Shown piece by piece: positions 41,170 through 49,873 of a stretch of DNA of 64,000 nucleotides. The notes under the pieces were generated by a model that had not been told where the DNA came from, did no database searches, and saw only the letters and a list, made by a program, of their open reading frames with translations. Every line of letters starts with the position of its first letter. Position 1 is the first letter of the stretch. This DNA is from SHZI01 sp963698405 (GTDB lineage Bacteria > Pseudomonadota > Gammaproteobacteria > Steroidobacterales > GCA-2729495), in assembly GCA_963698405.1 (NCBI GenBank), contig CAVOQT010000005.1:248001-312000 (forward strand), in the 5' to 3' direction. The position numbers and the translations under genes are program-made.

Positions 41170-43991
41170 GTGCGACTGCTGCACTGATGATTGGCGTAAC
41201 GCTGGCTGGCGGTCTGTGGCCGTTTGCCGACCGGACGCCGGCACCGGACCGGGTGACCATTGGCAGCCTGTCATCGAAGTCGCTCGATCTGGATACCGAG
41301 TTGCCGGCCGTCGACAGCTCGGCGCAGGCCATGCAGGAATACCATCGTTTCCTCGCGCTCGATACCGGACCGCACAGCATGCGCGCCGAGGCCATGCGTC
41401 GGCTTGCCGATCTCAATCTGGATGCGGCAACTGAGCTGGAAAGTTCAGCGCCGGAGGCTGGCGCCGGTGCCAGCCATTTTGCTGAAGCGATTGACCTGTA
41501 CACACAGCTGCTTGAAATGCGTGATGCGCAGACTGCGCTGTCCGGTGAAGAGCGCAGCGAAGTCGTTTACCAGCTGGCCCGGGCGCTCGAGGGTGCGGGT
41601 CGTGGTGATGAAGCGCTGGCTACGCTGGATCGTCTGGTTGCCGAAGCACCGTCAGCTGTGCATGGCGACGAGGCGCAGTTCCGCCGCGGTGAAACCTGGT
41701 CGATCCGGCAGCAGTATCCTGCCGCAGAGCAGGCCTATGCGGCGGTACTCGCCAGCGGTTCTGCGTCGCCATTTCATGAGCAGTCGCTCTACAAGTACGG
41801 CTGGGCGCTGTTCAAGCAAAGTCGCTATGAGGAGGGTCTCGCTGCCTTCCTGAGTCTGATCGATCGTCGTCTGGCAGCCGGCAGCGGCCTCCCGGAGCCT
41901 CAGATCCAGGCCATGAGTCGGCCGGAACGCGAGTTGCTCGATGACACGCTGCGGGTGGTCAGCATCAGTCTTTCCTATCTCGATGGCGCTGACTCCATCC
42001 CGCCAGCGCTGCAGCCTTACGGTGATCCGGCCTGGACTTATCTGTTGTACACCGCACTTGGTGATCTCTATCTCGACAAGGAACGTTTTCAGGATGCGGC
42101 GGAAAGCTATGCCGCCTTCGTATCCCGCGATCCGGTCAACGTACAGGCGCCGAATCTGTTGCAGGCGGCGATCGATGCCTATGTGCGCGGCAAGTTCCCG
42201 GGCCTCGTGCTCGAAGCCAAGCAGCAGTACGTGGCGACTTACGGTTTCGATGCGCCGTTCTGGCAGGGGCGCAGTACCAGTGATTACCCGCAGCTCGTCG
42301 CGCAGCTGAAACTGCATCTGGGTGATCTTGCCGAGCATGACCATGCGCTGGCTCAGCGCAGCAAGCTGCCGGCTGACTACGCACGGGCCGCGGACTGGTA
42401 CCGGCGGTCGCTGAGCTACTTCCCGGATGATCCGGAATCTGCACAGCGCAGCTTCCTGCTCGGTGAACTGCTCTTCGAGTCACAGGATTTTGCTGCCGCC
42501 CGCGACGCTTATCTGCGTGCCGCCTACGACTATGGCTTGCAGGCCAAGTCGGCCGAGGCGGGGTACGCGGCCTTGCTCGCTTCCAGTGAACACGAAAAGC
42601 AGCTGGCCGGTGGAGCACTGGATGTCTGGCATGCCGGGCACATCGAGCAGGCGCTGCGTTTTGCAGCCGATTTCCCTGCACACTCGCAGGCTGGTGCAGT
42701 GCTGACCACTGTTGCCGAACAGTTGTACGCGAGTCAGCAGCCTGAGCGTGCTGCTGAGGTCGCTGGCCTCGTGGTGACATTACAGCCCCCGGTCTCGCCC
42801 GAACTGGAACGCGTCGCATGGACTGTCATGGGCCATGCGCAGTTCGATCTGGCGCACTATGCGGAGGCCGAATCAGCCTATACCCGCTTGCGTGGCCTGG
42901 CCGCAGATCCAGCTGCAGGACGCGAGGTTGAAAGCCGGATCGCTGCGTCGATCTATCGCCAGGCGGAACTTGCCCAGACCAGTGGCGACGTGGATGCTGC
43001 GGTGGCTGATTTCCTGCGCATAGATACGGCCGCTCCGGACGCGGACATCCGCTCCACTGCGCTGTTCGATGCTGCCACACTGCTCTTGACCAGCAAGCGC
43101 TGGGGCGAATCCGTTGGCCTGCTGCAGCGTTTCCGTCGCGAGTTTCCTGAGCACCGCTTCAACAGCGATGTCACCACCAAACTTGCGCTGGCGCTGCGTG
43201 AAGACGGGCGCAGTGCAGAGGCTGCTGCCGAATACGAACGCATTGCCGGCAGTGCGGACGAAGGCGCAGACGTACAACGATCTGCACTCTGGCAGGCTGC
43301 AGAACTGTACGCAGCTGCAAACCAGCACGACGGCGAAGTGCGGGTATATACCGCGCTCGTCACGCGCTTCCCGGTGCCGGCCAGTGAGGCGCTGGAGGCG
43401 CGACTCAAGCTGGCCGATCTCGCTGCGGTGGACGGCGACTGGCAGACCCGCAAGCACTGGCTCGAAGCCATCGTGAAAGCTGATCGAGAGATGGGCGCGG
43501 AGCGCAGTGACCGGAGCCGCTTCCTGGCTGCCAGCAGCAGCATCGAACTGGCCCGGCCCTTGCGTGATGCCTTCAACACCGTGGCGCTTGCTGCGCCGCT
43601 GGCCAAGAGTCTCAAGCTGAAAAAGAGTCGTATGGAACAGGCTCTGCAGGCCTATGGGCAGGCTGCCGACTATGGCGTTGCGCAGGTGACGACCGCGGCA
43701 ACCTTCGAGACTGCTGATCTCTACTACCAGCTGAGCCGCGACCTGCTGGCCTCGGAGCGACCAAAAGATCTGGATGCGGATGAGGCCGAACAATATGACG
43801 TGCTGCTCGAGGAGCAGGCTTTTCCCTTCGAGGAAAAAGCCATCGATCTCTACCGCGTCAACGCCGAACGGGTCGGCGATGGCATCTATGACGAGTGGGT
43901 GCGGGCCAGCTACGCACGCCTGGCAGTGATGGTACCGGCGCGCTGGTCGCGTACCGAAAGGAGTGAAGATGTCATTACATGGATCGATTAG
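41166..43991 (+). CDS. Large exported tetratricopeptide-repeat protein 2
   Basis: The 941-residue protein has a short hydrophobic N-terminus (TAALMIGVTLAGGLW). TPR-like repeats run along most of its length (VVYQLARALEGAGRGDEALA, FRRGETWSIRQQYPAAEQAY, YLLYTALGDLYLDKERFQDA, KLALALREDGRSAEAAAEYE). It resembles the TPR proteins found with AglR/AglS-type proton channels of gliding-motility-like systems. It shares overlaps with both neighbours, implying stoichiometric expression. Confidence 0.75.
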   Translation: MSATAALMIGVTLAGGLWPFADRTPAPDRVTIGSLSSKSLDLDTELPAVDSSAQAMQEYHRFLALDTGPHSMRAEAMRRLADLNLDAATELESSAPEAGAGASHFAEAIDLYTQLLEMRDAQTALSGEERSEVVYQLARALEGAGRGDEALATLDRLVAEAPSAVHGDEAQFRRGETWSIRQQYPAAEQAYAAVLASGSASPFHEQSLYKYGWALFKQSRYEEGLAAFLSLIDRRLAAGSGLPEPQIQAMSRPERELLDDTLRVVSISLSYLDGADSIPPALQPYGDPAWTYLLYTALGDLYLDKERFQDAAESYAAFVSRDPVNVQAPNLLQAAIDAYVRGKFPGLVLEAKQQYVATYGFDAPFWQGRSTSDYPQLVAQLKLHLGDLAEHDHALAQRSKLPADYARAADWYRRSLSYFPDDPESAQRSFLLGELLFESQDFAAARDAYLRAAYDYGLQAKSAEAGYAALLASSEHEKQLAGGALDVWHAGHIEQALRFAADFPAHSQAGAVLTTVAEQLYASQQPERAAEVAGLVVTLQPPVSPELERVAWTVMGHAQFDLAHYAEAESAYTRLRGLAADPAAGREVESRIAASIYRQAELAQTSGDVDAAVADFLRIDTAAPDADIRSTALFDAATLLLTSKRWGESVGLLQRFRREFPEHRFNSDVTTKLALALREDGRSAEAAAEYERIAGSADEGADVQRSALWQAAELYAAANQHDGEVRVYTALVTRFPVPASEALEARLKLADLAAVDGDWQTRKHWLEAIVKADREMGAERSDRSRFLAASSSIELARPLRDAFNTVALAAPLAKSLKLKKSRMEQALQAYGQAADYGVAQVTTAATFETADLYYQLSRDLLASERPKDLDADEAEQYDVLLEEQAFPFEEKAIDLYRVNAERVGDGIYDEWVRASYARLAVMVPARWSRTERSEDVITWID

Positions 43992-44601
43992 AACGCTCGC
44001 CATTCTCTCCGTGCTGCTGACTGCCGGTTGCAGTCTGGTCGGCGGTGAGAGTGCGACGGAGAGTGCAGCGGCGTCTGCAGCGTCAGGACCCTCACCAGAA
44101 GTGCTGGCGGACTATTCGGCGGCGCTGGTGCAATTGCAGGCGGGTGATCTGGCAGCGGCAGAAAGCGCGTTGCAGTCCTTTAGTGCAGCTCATCCTGAGC
44201 TGGCAGGTCCCTTGCTGAATCTGGCACTGCTGCGCATGCGTCAGGGTGACGATGTGGCGGCTCTTGCGTGGATCGAGCAGGCCAGTGCCGTATGTACGAG
44301 TTGCGCACCGGTGTGGAACGAACTCGGCGTGTTGCATCGACGGCAGGGCCGGTTTGCGGAATCCGAGCAGGCTTACCGCAGGGCGATCGAGCTGGATGCT
44401 GACTATGCGCTGGCCTACTACAACCTGGCGGTGCTGTATGACCTCTATATCGAGAGGCCGGAACTTGCGCTGGAGAACTATCAGCAATACCTCAGCCTTG
44501 GATCTGAGGAAGGCCATGCTGAAGTTGAGCGATGGATTGCTGATCTCCGGCGCCGGGTTTCCGCGATGCCCACCACAGCAAGAGCGGAGGGCGCGACGTG
44601 A
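43969..44601 (+). CDS. TPR lipoprotein
   Basis: The 210-residue protein starts at ATG 43969, with AAAGGAG 5 bases upstream and 23 bp inside the preceding gene. It has a lipoprotein signal (LLTAGC) and four or so TPR units (VLADYSAALVQLQAGDLAAA, PVWNELGVLHRRQGRFAESE, ALAYYNLAVLYDLYIERPEL). It probably links the TPR scaffold to the outer membrane. The next gene begins on a GTGA overlap. Confidence 0.8.
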   Translation: MSLHGSIRTLAILSVLLTAGCSLVGGESATESAAASAASGPSPEVLADYSAALVQLQAGDLAAAESALQSFSAAHPELAGPLLNLALLRMRQGDDVAALAWIEQASAVCTSCAPVWNELGVLHRRQGRFAESEQAYRRAIELDADYALAYYNLAVLYDLYIERPELALENYQQYLSLGSEEGHAEVERWIADLRRRVSAMPTTARAEGAT

Positions 44602-44921
44602 AGCAGATTTCGTGTAGCTGGACCGGCCTCATGCTGTGTGCGTTGCTGCTGGCCGGCAGCGCCCTGGCTGCGGATGTGGCCGCACCGGCCAAGGCTACTG
44701 CGTTGAACCTGGATGCCACATCCATTCGCGGCAACCAGGAACTGCCCAAGGTCATGTACATCGTGCCCTGGAAGGATGCGGCCATGGCGGAGCTCGCCGG
44801 CCGGCCAGTCAACAGCCTCGTCGAGGAAGTCCTCGCACCCGTAGATCGTGAAGTGTTTCGACGACAGACGAGTTATTTCCATCAACTGTATGACGCGGGG
44901 TCGCCGCGCCCCGCCAACTGA
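44598..44921 (+). CDS. Small exported protein of the TPR-ExbBD machine
   Basis: The protein is 107 residues from GTG 44598, with a signal peptide ending ALAAD. The mature 80 residues contain LDATSIRGNQELPKVMYIVP and WKDAAMAELAGRPVNSLVEE. I know no domain for it, but conservation of PKVMYIVPWK would be worth testing. It lies between the TPR lipoprotein and the ExbB-like channel. Confidence 0.65.
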   Translation: MKQISCSWTGLMLCALLLAGSALAADVAAPAKATALNLDATSIRGNQELPKVMYIVPWKDAAMAELAGRPVNSLVEEVLAPVDREVFRRQTSYFHQLYDAGSPRPAN

Positions 44922-44944
44922 GTTCACAAGGAGATCCAAGGACC

Positions 44945-45595
44945 ATGGAAACGTATACATCGATTGTCAATTTTCTGCAGAGCGGCGGGTTCTTCATGTA
45001 CCCGATTGCGCTGGTATTCGCTGTGGGGCTCGCTGTAGCGATCGAGCGCTATGTGTATCTCTCGAAGACCTCGGTCAGCAATCAGGCGCTGTGGAAGAAG
45101 ATCACGCCATTCATTCAGGCGGGAAAATTCTCCGAGGCTGCCAGTGTCACCTCGAAGTCAAACGCTGCGATCGGTTCAATCCTGACCTACGGGCTGGACC
45201 GTAGCCGTACCAGCACGCGGCGCGATGACATCGAGAAGGCGATGGAAGAAAGCCTGATGGAGGTAATGCCGCGTCTGGAAAGTCGCACGCACTATCTGGC
45301 CACCTTTGCCAATATCGCCACGCTGCTTGGTTTGCTCGGCACGATCATCGGTCTGATCCAGGCCTTTACCGCAGTTGCCGAGGCCAACCCGGCCGAGAAG
45401 GCTGATCTGCTGTCCGCGAGCATCTCGGTGGCGATGAACACCACGGCGTTCGGGTTGATCGTCGCGATCCCGCTGTTGTTCGTGCATACCGTACTGCAGA
45501 GCAAGACCACGCGGATCATCGACAGCCTGGAGATGGTGTCGGTCAAGTTTCTCAACGCGGTCGATGAGCGCCGCCGCCAGCAGACGGCAGCCTGA
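44945..45595 (+). CDS. MotA/TolQ/ExbB proton-channel protein (AglR-like)
   Basis: The 216-residue inner-membrane protein has three helices (PIALVFAVGLAVAIERYVYL; ATFANIATLLGLLGTIIGLI; AMNTTAFGLIVAIPLLFVHT), the topology of ExbB/TolQ. The conserved TLLGLLGTIIGLIQAF and TTAFGLIVAIP segments form the channel wall. With the two ExbD proteins it should couple proton flow to movement of the periplasmic parts. A good AAGGAG site precedes ATG 44945. Confidence 0.92.
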   Translation: METYTSIVNFLQSGGFFMYPIALVFAVGLAVAIERYVYLSKTSVSNQALWKKITPFIQAGKFSEAASVTSKSNAAIGSILTYGLDRSRTSTRRDDIEKAMEESLMEVMPRLESRTHYLATFANIATLLGLLGTIIGLIQAFTAVAEANPAEKADLLSASISVAMNTTAFGLIVAIPLLFVHTVLQSKTTRIIDSLEMVSVKFLNAVDERRRQQTAA

Positions 45596-45614
45596 GCACC
45601 ACTGAGGATCCTGT

Positions 45615-46127
45615 ATGCGCAGCAAATGGCGAAAGCGACGGCGTGCCGAGACGCCAGAGATGAATATCACCGCCTTCATGAACCTGATGGTGGTGCTGGT
45701 GCCGTTCCTGCTCATTACGGCGGTGTTCTCGCGGCTGGCCATCATCGAGCTGAATCTGCCTGCGGCCTCGTCTGTTGCTGAGGAAGAGCCGTCGTTTCAG
45801 CTTGAAGTGACAGTGCGCGCAGATGGTCTGGAAGTCGGTGAGCGCAGTCAGGGTCTGCTGACCCGTCTGCCGCGTACGGACGGCAACTACGATCTCGGCG
45901 GTCTGGCGGTATACCTGCAACGTGTGAAGTCGAACTATCCGGAGATGTCGAACGCCACTCTGCTGCTCGAACCGGATGTGCCCTATGACACGCTGGTGCA
46001 GGTGATGGATGTGCTGCGTGCCTATGAAGTGGGCGAGGGCCGGCAACTGGTGCGGGCTGAACTGTTCCCGGATATCTCGATCGGCGATGCGCCGGTGTCC
46101 GGTATTGCGCTGCCAAAGGGGAGTTAG
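45615..46127 (+). CDS. ExbD/TolR-like protein 1 (AglS-like)
   Basis: The 170-residue protein has a basic cytoplasmic start and one membrane helix (ITAFMNLMVVLVPFLLITAV), where polar residues replace the usual proton-binding Asp. The usual motif is 'NxTPxxDxxxxLLIFFM'; here the position reads NITAFMNLMVVLVPFL, with N in place of D. A periplasmic ExbD domain follows. Loss of the Asp means it may not conduct protons itself; the second ExbD could do so. Confidence 0.82.
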   Translation: MRSKWRKRRRAETPEMNITAFMNLMVVLVPFLLITAVFSRLAIIELNLPAASSVAEEEPSFQLEVTVRADGLEVGERSQGLLTRLPRTDGNYDLGGLAVYLQRVKSNYPEMSNATLLLEPDVPYDTLVQVMDVLRAYEVGEGRQLVRAELFPDISIGDAPVSGIALPKGS

Positions 46128-46130
46128 CTG

Positions 46131-46658
46131 ATGGCAATGTCACGCCGTGCGCTCCGTATGGAGCGCCATCACAAGCGAACGAAGCGTTCGGGAACCGGGC
46201 TGAACCTCGTGTCCATGATGGATATCTTCACCATTCTGGTGTTCTTCCTGCTGGTCAGTTCCGGTGAGACCGAGGTGCTGCCGAATCCGAAGGACATACA
46301 GTTGCCTGAGTCTGCGGCCCTGGAACGGGCGCGGGAAACCGTCGTCGTGATGGTGACCGGCGATCGCATCCTGGTGCAGGGACATCAGGTAACCACGGTA
46401 GCCGCTGCGCTCAGCGGTGACGGGGTTGTGATCGCAGAGCTGGAAGCAGCGCTCCGTCAGCAGACGGACCGGGTGATGATTCAGCAGGCCAAGGCAGATA
46501 TCGCATTTCGCGAAGTGACGATCCTCGGCGATCGGGCTTTGCCCTATCACCTGCTGAAACGCGTGATGGCCAGTTGTACGGCAGCTGAGTTCGGGCAGAT
46601 CTCGCTGGCGGTCGTGCAGAAGGACGGTGCGCCGGTGCCGCAGGTGGCTGCATTATGA
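46131..46658 (+). CDS. ExbD/TolR-like protein 2
   Basis: The 175-residue protein has one membrane helix (LVSMMDIFTILVFFLLVSSG) that contains the conserved Asp (SMMDIFTILVFFLL) expected of a proton-conducting ExbD/TolR. A periplasmic domain (VVVMVTGDRILVQGHQVTTV) follows. It starts 3 bp after the first ExbD gene and overlaps the AgmX gene by 4 bp. Two unequal ExbD proteins with one ExbB is the AglR/AglS/AglV-like arrangement. Confidence 0.88.
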   Translation: MAMSRRALRMERHHKRTKRSGTGLNLVSMMDIFTILVFFLLVSSGETEVLPNPKDIQLPESAALERARETVVVMVTGDRILVQGHQVTTVAAALSGDGVVIAELEAALRQQTDRVMIQQAKADIAFREVTILGDRALPYHLLKRVMASCTAAEFGQISLAVVQKDGAPVPQVAAL

Positions 46659-47617
46659 GCAGGGTAAATACCGGCGTTTATTACCGCAGCTATCTGTTGC
46701 CCTGGGATGATGTGGGCGACCAGGAGCAGCGTTTCCGTGGCATTCTCCAGCGGATCGGGCTGGCGGCCCTGGCGCTGTGTATCGTCATGTCGCTGCTGCC
46801 GGTCCCGGAGCGCGATCCGCAACTCACCCGGCCTGTGCCGCCGCGCCTCGCACGACTGCTGATCGAAAAGCCGGCACCGATTCCGCCACCGCCACCACCG
46901 GTCGTACAGCCGGAACAGATGCGTGCCGAACCGGTGGCGCCGACCGAGCGCGCCGTAGAGAGTAAAACCAGACCCGCGACGGATCGCAAGAGTACGGCCC
47001 GCGAGAAAGCCGGCAAGGCCGGGTTGCTGCCGTTCGTGGATCAGCTTGCCGAATTGCGCGACAGCGAGGCGCTGACCAGCATCACTTCAGGTGGCACGAG
47101 TTACACCGGCGCGGTGGGTGATTCGCCGCAGGTGGAGAGGGCGCTGGTCACCTCGAAGGCCGGCGTTGGCAGTGGTGGTATCAATACCGCAGGCCTGAGT
47201 CGCAATACCGGTGGTTCCGGTCTGGGTGGCCGGGCGACCACGCAGGTCAGCAGCGGGCTTGCCGCCCTGGGTGGTGGTGGCTCGGGCGGCGGCGCCGATG
47301 AGGAGGGTTCCGGCAGCGGGCAGCGCGCCTCGCGCAGTCGCGAGGAAATCGAGCGGGTCTTTGACCAGAACAAGGGCGCGATCTATGCGCTCTATAACCG
47401 TGCGCTGCGTGCCAATCCGGATTTGCAGGGCAAGCTGGTGCTGAAACTGACCATCGAAGCCTCGGGCGCGGTGTCGCAGGTGGAAGTGATATCGAGTGAA
47501 CTGGCGGACCAGGAACTGGAACGCAAGCTGGTGCAGCGCGTGCGCATGTTCCGCTTCCTGGAAAAGGATGTACCGCCGGTGACGACCACCAAGCCTATCG
47601 ATTTCTTCCCGGCCTGA
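46655..47617 (+). CDS. AgmX/PglI C-terminal domain, TonB-like energy-transducing protein
   Basis: The 320-residue protein has one N-terminal membrane helix (GLAALALCIVMSLLPV), a proline-rich stretch (KPAPIPPPPPPVVQPEQ), a Gly/Ser-rich linker and a C-terminal AgmX/PglI domain (EIERVFDQNKGAIYALYNRA, GKLVLKLTIEASGAVSQVEV). The architecture is that of TonB-like energy transducers working with ExbB/ExbD. It is the last gene of the riboswitch-controlled set and converges with the next gene at a 6-bp gap. Confidence 0.87.
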   Translation: MSRVNTGVYYRSYLLPWDDVGDQEQRFRGILQRIGLAALALCIVMSLLPVPERDPQLTRPVPPRLARLLIEKPAPIPPPPPPVVQPEQMRAEPVAPTERAVESKTRPATDRKSTAREKAGKAGLLPFVDQLAELRDSEALTSITSGGTSYTGAVGDSPQVERALVTSKAGVGSGGINTAGLSRNTGGSGLGGRATTQVSSGLAALGGGGSGGGADEEGSGSGQRASRSREEIERVFDQNKGAIYALYNRALRANPDLQGKLVLKLTIEASGAVSQVEVISSELADQELERKLVQRVRMFRFLEKDVPPVTTTKPIDFFPA

Positions 47618-47623
47618 GCGCCT

Positions 47624-48112
47624 TCAGTTCAGTCCCGTGTGACGCGGCTGCGCGGTCATGGCGCGGCCGCGCCAGACAATGACGGCGATGAAGCCGATGT
47701 AACTCATCGCCATGAATGAGAATTCGTGCATGCCTTGTTGTTCAACGCCGTAACGGGCGATCTGTTCGAAGCCGATGAATACGACGGTGTAGGCGATCGC
47801 ACCGCTGAAGGCCGCGATCTTCCAGCCCCACGAACGCGCGTGGCCGCCGATACCCTGCCAGCACCAGACGGCAAGAAACACCAAGGTATACAGATTGAGC
47901 AGCAGGCTCCAGAACGGCGCCTTCTGGAGATAGTGGTTGACCCAGAACGCGCCGCCACCCATGAAGTTGAGCAGCACATATCGCCACTCAGGCAACGGGG
48001 CTTTGAGCAGCCGTTCCCACAGCAGGACCAGAAAGACATACGCGGTCCAGGTGCCGAATACCAGCTCGTAGAACTGCACCTTGCCTGCCCAGGCCGGGTC
48101 GATATTCATCAT
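47624..48112 (-). CDS. Polytopic membrane protein, unknown family
   Basis: The 162-residue protein has four or five membrane helices (FGTWTAYVFLVLLWERLL, LLNLYTLVFLAVWCWQGI, AFSGAIAYTVVFIGFEQIA, AMSYIGFIAVIVWRGRAM). No catalytic motif is visible. It lies between the AgmX gene (convergent) and the radical SAM gene (same strand, 49 bp apart). Its function is unknown. Confidence 0.6.
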   Translation of the reverse strand: MMNIDPAWAGKVQFYELVFGTWTAYVFLVLLWERLLKAPLPEWRYVLLNFMGGGAFWVNHYLQKAPFWSLLLNLYTLVFLAVWCWQGIGGHARSWGWKIAAFSGAIAYTVVFIGFEQIARYGVEQQGMHEFSFMAMSYIGFIAVIVWRGRAMTAQPRHTGLN

Positions 48113-48161
48113 GGCTTATCCCGCTTCATGCCGTTGTTTCACTGTGACGGATGATCAGCAG

Positions 48162-49079
48162 CTACTCCGCCAGTTCGCTGCAACTCGATCCATGGCGAAA
48201 GCAACTGTAGCAGCGCTGGTGACGCAGCATCACACGGACCGGCATGGCGGTGGCCAGTGTGTGGCCAAGTTCATAGTCCGGGTCGTCGTCGACCAGCGTG
48301 CAGGCATATACGCGCATCTGCCCGGCCTGCTTGACGACCATCTTGCTGAACGCACACATGAAGGCCCGGCGCGTGGTCTCGGTCTGGTGGTGTGTCATGC
48401 AGTCGAGGGTGATTGCCGGTACGTTGCGTGCATCGCCAGGTATGCCGAAATCGGGGAAGGCAACGATGCGGGTGGTTGTCGGCAGGCCGTGCTCGGTGAG
48501 CAGGCTGTGGAATGCAGCTTCCACCGCGGCGCTGTCTTCATCAGCGGGCATCTGGCGTGCCAGTGAGATGCCGAATCCCAGTTCGTGCAGCGCCTGCAAT
48601 GACTGCCATGCCTGGCGAAAGCTGCCGACGCCACGACCGGCGTCGTGTCGGTCTTCATCCGGAAAATCGATACTGATGCGAAATGAAATCGGCTGTGCTG
48701 CGGCCTTTAGTCGTGCTACCTGATGCATGCGCTGCAACAGTGCATCGCTGCCATTGCTCAGTACCAGGCACGGTCGGTACTGGGCTGCGTAGTCGAGGAT
48801 ACGAACGAAATCCTTGACGATGAATGGTTCCCCACCAGTGAAGGAGAATTGCCGGACGCCAAGTGTCAGTGCTTCTTCGATGAATGGCCGGGCATCCTTG
48901 AGCGTGATGCGCTGCAGGCGGTTATCGCCCGGCCGTGAGCCTTCCAGGCAGAAGGGGCAACTGAGGTTGCAGGCGGTGCCGGTGTGCAGCCAGAGTTCGT
49001 CGAGTGCGTGTGGCTGTATCCAGCCGCGGGGTGTACCGTCCTCCGTCTCCAGCCAGTGCGCCTTGTTCCGGGTCAGCAT
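48162..49079 (-). CDS. Radical SAM protein
   Basis: The 305-residue protein has the [4Fe-4S]/SAM motif CNLSCPFC (C37, C41, C44) and downstream FSFTGGEPF, which binds SAM. Extra cysteines near the C-terminus (FMCAF, VYACTLV, CYSCFRHGSSC) suggest an auxiliary iron-sulfur cluster of SPASM or Twitch type. It overlaps the TIGR04283 gene by 7 bp, so it acts with the two glycosyltransferase-like proteins upstream. It does not resemble ArsS closely. Confidence 0.85.
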   Translation of the reverse strand: MLTRNKAHWLETEDGTPRGWIQPHALDELWLHTGTACNLSCPFCLEGSRPGDNRLQRITLKDARPFIEEALTLGVRQFSFTGGEPFIVKDFVRILDYAAQYRPCLVLSNGSDALLQRMHQVARLKAAAQPISFRISIDFPDEDRHDAGRGVGSFRQAWQSLQALHELGFGISLARQMPADEDSAAVEAAFHSLLTEHGLPTTTRIVAFPDFGIPGDARNVPAITLDCMTHHQTETTRRAFMCAFSKMVVKQAGQMRVYACTLVDDDPDYELGHTLATAMPVRVMLRHQRCYSCFRHGSSCSELAE

Positions 49080-49873
49080 GCGTCGTCATCGCGCGGCGGG
49101 GTAGTGTTGCGCTTCGCATCATTGTCGCGCAGCGGCTGATAGCGACGTGCCAGCCGGTGCGGCGATATGCCGATGGCGTAGCCGAGTGCGAGCAGTCGGT
49201 TGCTGAGTGTGCGCCAGACCCATCCGTCGCGCTCCCAGCGCCGCGGCGAGACACCGATCTCGGCCGGCATACATGCGAAGCTACCTTGTCTGCGCAGTGC
49301 ACGTACCAGTTGCACTTCCTCAAACAGGGGTACGTCAGCAAATCCGCCGACGGCGTCATAGGCGGCTTTCGCTGCGAACAGGCCCTGATCGCCATACGGG
49401 ATGCCGAAGCGGGCGCGCAGATTGATCAGGCGAGCCAGGGTAGCCTTGTGCCAGGCGGTATTACCGGTAAAGCGGAAGCCGAAGTAGCCACCAGCCGAAC
49501 TGTCTGTGTGTTGTGCCCTGATGAGGGCGATGGCATTGACGGGTGGCACTGCGTCGGCGTGCAGGAACCACAGAATATCCCCGGAGGCGCGCAATGCGCC
49601 GGCATGCAGTTGATGGCCGCGCCCGCGCCGTGCGCTGACATAAATGCAGCTGAATTGCCGCGCCAGGCTGCGACAACTGCTGCTGGCACCACCATCGACG
49701 ATCACGATCTCGTCTGGCGGACCTTCCAGGCTGTACAGCCGGTTGAGCAGGCGTGTCAGGGCCTCATTGTCAGCAACCACCGGAATGATGACGCTGACCG
49801 ACGGTCCCACGACGTCGCTGCGCCGCAAGCGCAGTGGTCGCGTGATCTCGAAGACATTGTTCGCCACACTCAT
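49073..49873 (-). CDS. TIGR04283-family glycosyltransferase 2
   Basis: The protein is 266 residues from ATG 49873, which overlaps the upstream stop (ATGA). It has a GT-A fold with SVSVIIPVVADNEALTRLL, EIVIVDGGASSSC and the LHADAVPP metal/nucleotide motif, then FGIPYGDQGLF and GGFADVPLFEEVQLVRALRR. The family was named for proximity to arsenosugar genes and is common with TIGR04282. The acceptor is unknown. Confidence 0.88.
   Translation of the reverse strand: MSVANNVFEITRPLRLRRSDVVGPSVSVIIPVVADNEALTRLLNRLYSLEGPPDEIVIVDGGASSSCRSLARQFSCIYVSARRGRGHQLHAGALRASGDILWFLHADAVPPVNAIALIRAQHTDSSAGGYFGFRFTGNTAWHKATLARLINLRARFGIPYGDQGLFAAKAAYDAVGGFADVPLFEEVQLVRALRRQGSFACMPAEIGVSPRRWERDGWVWRTLSNRLLALGYAIGISPHRLARRYQPLRDNDAKRNTTPPRDDDAC

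Noticed and set aside
42873..44003. 376-codon minus-strand frame within the large TPR gene
   Set aside because: No ribosome-binding site or domain; the plus strand carries clear TPR repeats.
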